Source: Bacillus haynesii | GTDB lineage: Bacteria > Bacillota > Bacilli > Bacillales > Bacillaceae | DNA: 64,000 bases | Direction of reading: 5' to 3' | Assembly: GCF_001969855.1 (NCBI RefSeq) | Contig: NZ_MRBL01000016.1 | Coordinates: forward strand, 124,001 to 188,000 | Shown here: piece after piece, positions 60,892 through 64,000 of the stretch | Layout: each line of letters starts with the position of its first letter | How positions within the stretch are numbered: position 1 is the stretch's first letter | The notes under the pieces: generated by a model | What the model saw: only the letters and a program-made list of their open reading frames with translations | The model's database searches: none | Told to the model about the DNA's origin: nothing | Translations under genes and position numbers: made by a program

Positions 60892-60898
60892 CCGGCAA

Positions 60899-61099
60899 TT
60901 ATTGATTGTGATGGTCAGTTTTTTTGTGTTTTTTCGCATCAAGCGTAAAGATCATAATGCTTAAAAACAACGCACAATACCCGATGTTCAAATACATCTT
61001 GTCCATGTTTTCATCGACGAAACTGAAGGCGGCGAGACCGCCGAAGTACAGTGAAAACAACATAGACAGCAAGCTGAAATATGTGTAGATTCGTTCCAT
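60899..61099 (-). CDS. ypmT: YpmT, small membrane protein
   Basis: A 66-residue protein with two hydrophobic segments (YFSLLSMLFSLYFGGLAAFS and MYLNIGYCALFLSIMIFTLD) and a basic/His end (KKHKKTDHHNQ). ATG at 61099 behind CAGGGGTG. It agrees in place and size with B. subtilis ypmT, last in the ypmQ-R-S-T group. Function unknown. Confidence 0.8.
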   Translation of the reverse strand: MERIYTYFSLLSMLFSLYFGGLAAFSFVDENMDKMYLNIGYCALFLSIMIFTLDAKKHKKTDHHNQ

Positions 61100-61130
61100 A
61101 TGTTCACCCCTGTAACTCCCGCTGCACGAT

Positions 61131-61712
61131 CTATGAATCTGTTTGTGCAGGCTGATAATAAACAAACTCGATTTGATCTTTTTCTAAATCAATGTCTTTT
61201 GCTTTCACATACATTCCGTTTTTAAGCGGCATCTCTGACAGACGAACTTGAATTTCTTTAGCGTCTGAACGAACGTGTACAAAATCAGGAAGATCATAAA
61301 ATTGATCCATGTAGTTCAGCACCATCGATATCGGAACATTTAACTTGCCGATCGAAAATCTCGTCACGTCAAGGACCACATCTCCGTTTTTTTCCACCGT
61401 CGGCCGAAAGGACACCCTCGCATCGACTGTCGAGGAAAAAGCACGGATCGCACCGACGATGTGGAATTCATCATCGATTTCGATTTGATAGTCAAGATCC
61501 GGCGAAGACTCTTTTGCCAAATACGTGTTGATGAATGCGGCCAATGACTCTTTCGTGCTCGTCACGTTCAGTTGGTATTCACTCGGAGTCGGCCGCGACG
61601 GTTCCTTTTGACCGCCGGGCAGGAATATGAGAATGAAAATCCCGGCAAGTATGATGACGTTGACTGCTGCTAAAATTAAAAATAAGCTCTTCCATTTCTT
61701 CATTTTTTTCAC
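61131..61712 (-). CDS. ypmS: YpmS, membrane-anchored DUF2140 protein
   Basis: The 193-residue protein has an N-terminal anchor (LFLILAAVNVIILAGIFILI) and an outside domain of the YpmS/DUF2140 family. Visible strands include YQIEIDDEFHIVGAIRAFSS and VTRFSIGKLNVPISMVLNYM. It begins one base after ypmR ends, so both are made from one message. Its role may be in envelope lipid handling, judging by the neighbour; this is inference. Confidence 0.85.
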   Translation of the reverse strand: MKKMKKWKSLFLILAAVNVIILAGIFILIFLPGGQKEPSRPTPSEYQLNVTSTKESLAAFINTYLAKESSPDLDYQIEIDDEFHIVGAIRAFSSTVDARVSFRPTVEKNGDVVLDVTRFSIGKLNVPISMVLNYMDQFYDLPDFVHVRSDAKEIQVRLSEMPLKNGMYVKAKDIDLEKDQIEFVYYQPAQTDS

Positions 61713-61713
61713 C

Positions 61714-62466
61714 TTATTCTGCTGGGAGGTCTTCGTTTTTAATTTGTTCGTAAACGCGTTTCGCTATTAAAGAATACCCGTATTGATTAGGATGAAACTC
61801 ATCTTCTGAAATCTTCTTTTCATCGCTGTATTCCTCAAAAATATCAGCGATATCCGCCATTTTCGTATTGGAGACCTTTTTCAGGCTTTTTTCTGCGCCT
61901 TCATTCCATTCGTCTACGACTTGGTCAACTTCCCTCAGTTCAGACAGCGTAAACTTAAACGGATTATACATGCTGACATAAATCAATTCAGCGCTGGCGT
62001 TTTGCTCTCTGATTTCCGCTAAAATATTCGAAAACCGCTTTTCAAACTGTTTTTGTTCAACGCGGAACGGTGTGAGCGTTAAGTGCGCGAAGTTTTGGCG
62101 GACGACTTTCATCAGGTCGTTACCCCCGATTGTAAACAAAATGTAGTCTGCATCTTTTAGGCCCTCTTGTACTTCTTTTTCTTTTAATCTTTCAAGCAGC
62201 TGATCAGTCCGGGAGCCTTTAACGGCATAATTTTTGACCGTTACGGACTTCACATCGCTCCGGCTTTCAAGCTCGTCGGCCACAATGCCGACATAGCCTT
62301 TCTTCTCTTGATCGCCTACCCCCTCTGTCAGAGAATCGCCCACTGCTGCAATCACGATATCGCGCTTAGGGGAGACCGATGTTTTTTCAACGCCCGCATT
62401 CCATTCCGTACAGGCTGAAAGCAGACAGACGAGGGTCATCATGACTGTTATAAACCGTATGTTCAA
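61714..62466 (-). CDS. ypmR: YpmR, SGNH/GDSL lipase-like lipoprotein
   Basis: The 250-residue protein has a lipoprotein signal (LVCLLSACTEW) and an SGNH hydrolase domain. Block I is IAAVGDSLTEGVGDQEKKGY with the catalytic Ser, block III is ILFTIGGNDLMKVV with Gly/Asn, and block V is EDEFHPNQYGYSLIAKRV with Asp/His. It would hydrolyse lipid or sugar esters outside the membrane. It opens the ypmR-ypmS-ypmT unit, with a terminator between it and ypmQ. Confidence 0.9.
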   Translation of the reverse strand: MNIRFITVMMTLVCLLSACTEWNAGVEKTSVSPKRDIVIAAVGDSLTEGVGDQEKKGYVGIVADELESRSDVKSVTVKNYAVKGSRTDQLLERLKEKEVQEGLKDADYILFTIGGNDLMKVVRQNFAHLTLTPFRVEQKQFEKRFSNILAEIREQNASAELIYVSMYNPFKFTLSELREVDQVVDEWNEGAEKSLKKVSNTKMADIADIFEEYSDEKKISEDEFHPNQYGYSLIAKRVYEQIKNEDLPAE

Positions 62467-62549
62467 TAATGATGCCCCTTCCTTCTAGATAACCTAAAAA
62501 AAAGTGTACCATGTTTTGATTCTTTTGAAAATCATTTGGCCGGTGTAAA

Positions 62550-62586
62550 AAAAAGCCTGTTTTCCGGTGGTCAGGAAACAGGCTTT
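62550..62586 (-). terminator. terminator after ypmQ
   Basis: AAAGCCTGTTT / AAACAGGCTTT, with a run of T residues on the minus strand below the ypmQ stop. Confidence 0.9.
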
Positions 62587-62608
62587 CGCTGCAGGTCGCC
62601 CGTTCTTA

Positions 62609-63190
62609 TCAACGGTTTTCCAGCGTCTTAATATCAGCGATGATTTCATCGTACGGCGTATTTTTTGCACCGTCATAATCCTTGACGACTTTGCCGTTTT
62701 GATCGACTAGATAAAATGACGATTGGTGAATCACCTGATCCTCATCTTCAGGTTTTTTTACGATTGATTTGAAGCTTTTCAGCGCAAACTTTTCGATTTC
62801 CTCTTGCGAGTATCCGGTTAAAAAATCCCAATTTTGAAAACTGAGCGGATAGTTGTCCGCAAATTTCTTCAATTTTTCAGGCGTATCATTTTCGGGGTCA
62901 ACGCTGAATGAGACGATCCGGGCCTGCAGGTTTTCCTCTTCCATTTGTTTTTGCAGTTCAGCCATATGTGAAGTCATCGGCGGACAGATCGTTTCACAGT
63001 TCGTAAATATAAAGTCAGCCACCCAGACCTGGCCTTTTAAACTTTCAAGAGATACCGCTTTCCCGTCTTGATTTTGAAAAGAAAAAGACTGTACATCATA
63101 GTTTAAAGGATTTTCAATCTTGCTAGTTCCGCAGGACGAAAGAAACACTGTGAGAATACCTGCAAGGAAAATGCCAAAAATGTTTTTCAA
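62609..63190 (-). CDS. ypmQ: YpmQ, Sco1-type copper chaperone (ScoI)
   Basis: The 193-residue lipoprotein (LTVFLSSCGTSK) has a thioredoxin-like Sco domain with the copper-binding CxxxC in FTNCETICPPMTSHM and the third ligand His in EDQVIHQSSFYLVDQNG. It helps build the CuA centre of cytochrome c oxidase at the outer face of the membrane. The best start is TTG 63190, nine bases behind AAAGGGG; ATG 63199 directly touches that site, and TTG 63211 precedes it. It begins 17 bases after the DegV gene. Confidence 0.9.
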   Translation of the reverse strand: MKNIFGIFLAGILTVFLSSCGTSKIENPLNYDVQSFSFQNQDGKAVSLESLKGQVWVADFIFTNCETICPPMTSHMAELQKQMEEENLQARIVSFSVDPENDTPEKLKKFADNYPLSFQNWDFLTGYSQEEIEKFALKSFKSIVKKPEDEDQVIHQSSFYLVDQNGKVVKDYDGAKNTPYDEIIADIKTLENR

Positions 63191-63207
63191 CCCTTCCATC
63201 CCCTTTT

Positions 63208-64000
63208 TCAATCAGTGTAAAAGGTAAAACCGATCGCTCCTTTTCCGGTATGAACCGAGATAATCGGCGTTGTGTATGAAATATCAATATCGATTCCCGG
63301 GATATGTTCAAGCAAAGAGTCTTTCAGCCGATGTGCGAGGTCAAGTGCATCGGCATGGGCGATTCCGATCGCCTGCACCGTCCTTCCCTTCACCGTGGAA
63401 AGAAATTGACCAGTTAAATAACGGATAAGCTGACTGCTGCTCCGGACATTTTTTTCAGGCGTATAGATTCCGTCCTCAAGCCTCGCGATCGGCTTAACCT
63501 TGAGCAACGAGCCGATCAACGCTTTTCCCCTCCCGATGCGGCCGCCTTTGATCAAGTTGTCAAAATGATCAATTGTCACATAGAGGGATGTCCGGTCGCG
63601 CAAGTTCTCCAAGTCTTTTACAATCGCTTCGGCCGTCATCCCCTCTTCGGCCAGCAAGGCGGCCCGCACGACCTGAAAACCGAGGCCTTTTGAAATATAC
63701 ATGGAATCAATCACCGTAATGTTCCCGTCGACCATATTTGAAGCGCTTACAGCCGTCTGGTATGTCCCGCTCAATTGGCTTGAGAGATGGATGCTGATCA
63801 CTTCGCTTCCGTCAGCAGTCAGCTCTTCATACAGTTCGATAAAAGCGCCTAAAGGCGGCTGTGAACTTTTCGGGAGTTCTGCGGCTCTCTCCATTTTCTC
63901 AATAAATTCGTCCGGCTGAATATCGAATCTGTCTCTGTATACGGTGCCGTCGATCGATATCGAGAGCGGGAGAACGGAAATATGATATTCTCTGAGCAGT
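63208..64000 (-). CDS. DegV-family fatty-acid-binding protein (partial, runs off the right edge)
   Basis: The visible 264 codons form most of a DegV/FakB protein. The frame continues without a stop to base 64000, reading EYHISVLPLSISIDGTVYRD, so the annotation start at 63894 (Met) is only internal. Family features include LPKSSQPPLGAFIELYEELT, VISIHLSSQLSGTYQTAVSA, TVIDSMYISKGLGFQVVRAA and IDHFDNLIKGGRIGRGKALI. FakB-type proteins present fatty acids to the kinase FakA. It is followed by ypmQ. The N-terminal 20 or so residues lie outside the window. Confidence 0.9.
   Translation of the reverse strand, partial: LLREYHISVLPLSISIDGTVYRDRFDIQPDEFIEKMERAAELPKSSQPPLGAFIELYEELTADGSEVISIHLSSQLSGTYQTAVSASNMVDGNITVIDSMYISKGLGFQVVRAALLAEEGMTAEAIVKDLENLRDRTSLYVTIDHFDNLIKGGRIGRGKALIGSLLKVKPIARLEDGIYTPEKNVRSSSQLIRYLTGQFLSTVKGRTVQAIGIAHADALDLAHRLKDSLLEHIPGIDIDISYTTPIISVHTGKGAIGFTFYTD

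Overview
The window looks like part of the chromosome of a Bacillus of the B. licheniformis group (inferred). The gene order follows the B. subtilis yocK-to-ypmP stretch almost step by step: yocK, yozO, yozC, dhaS, sqhC-sodF, yocR/yocS, odhB-odhA, yojO-yojN, sodC-like, cwlS, norM, bshB2-yojF-yozR-yojE, gerT-like, yodB/yodC/yodD, yodF, ctpA, yodH, yodI, yodJ, deoD, yodL, yodM, yozD, yodN, yozE, yokU-kamA-yodPQRST, then msrA-msrB, ypoP, ypnP, ypmT, ypmS, ypmR, ypmQ and a DegV gene. Proteins resemble, but are not identical to, those of B. subtilis. GC content, strong Shine-Dalgarno sites, frequent TTG/GTG starts and many hairpin-plus-T-run terminators fit this group. Comparisons with B. subtilis are from memory, not from a search.

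Bases 1-2130 are an AT-rich scrap heap: a tyrosine-recombinase gene cut off just after its first catalytic arginine motif, abutting the tail of a PLP-dependent acyltransferase gene on the other strand, plus strong hairpins. From 2150 to 13050 come stress and envelope genes: a DksA-like protein, aldehyde dehydrogenase, MFS exporter, a nucleoside deaminase-acetyltransferase pair, a PepSY membrane protein with a YtkA-like lipoprotein, and the coupled sqhC-sodF pair for spore terpenoid synthesis and superoxide removal. From 13100 to 31300 lie a secreted protein, two transporters, the 2-oxoglutarate dehydrogenase genes odhA-odhB, the MoxR/VWA pair yojN-yojO, a Cu/Zn-SOD-like lipoprotein, the LysM endopeptidase cwlS, a MATE pump and the bacillithiol-related bshB2 operon.

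From 31300 to 46900 are a spore germination/coat gene, an expansin, the thiol/quinone-responsive yodB regulator with its target yodC, a yodD esterase next to a relic of a yodE-type dioxygenase, the yodF symporter behind a TnrA-like box, the protease ctpA, cell-wall carboxypeptidase yodJ, deoD, and a YcgR/YcgQ-type permease pair behind a Zur-like box. From 47000 to 53600 runs the sporulation operon yodT-yodS-yodR-yodQ-yodP-kamA-yokU, an apparently complete but chemically uncharacterised beta-lysine pathway. The final part holds an MFS relic, a tiny YjcZ-type protein, an acetyltransferase, methionine sulfoxide reductases, a MarR regulator, a membrane diguanylate cyclase, a second MATE pump, and ypmT-ypmS-ypmR-ypmQ with a partial DegV gene at the right edge.

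Besides the obvious genes there are several small proteins below normal calling limits (196-363, 27409-27519, 44157-44291, 45430-45600, 45722-45856, 54181-54309) and three decayed genes. I saw no rRNA, tRNA, intact insertion sequence or CRISPR array.
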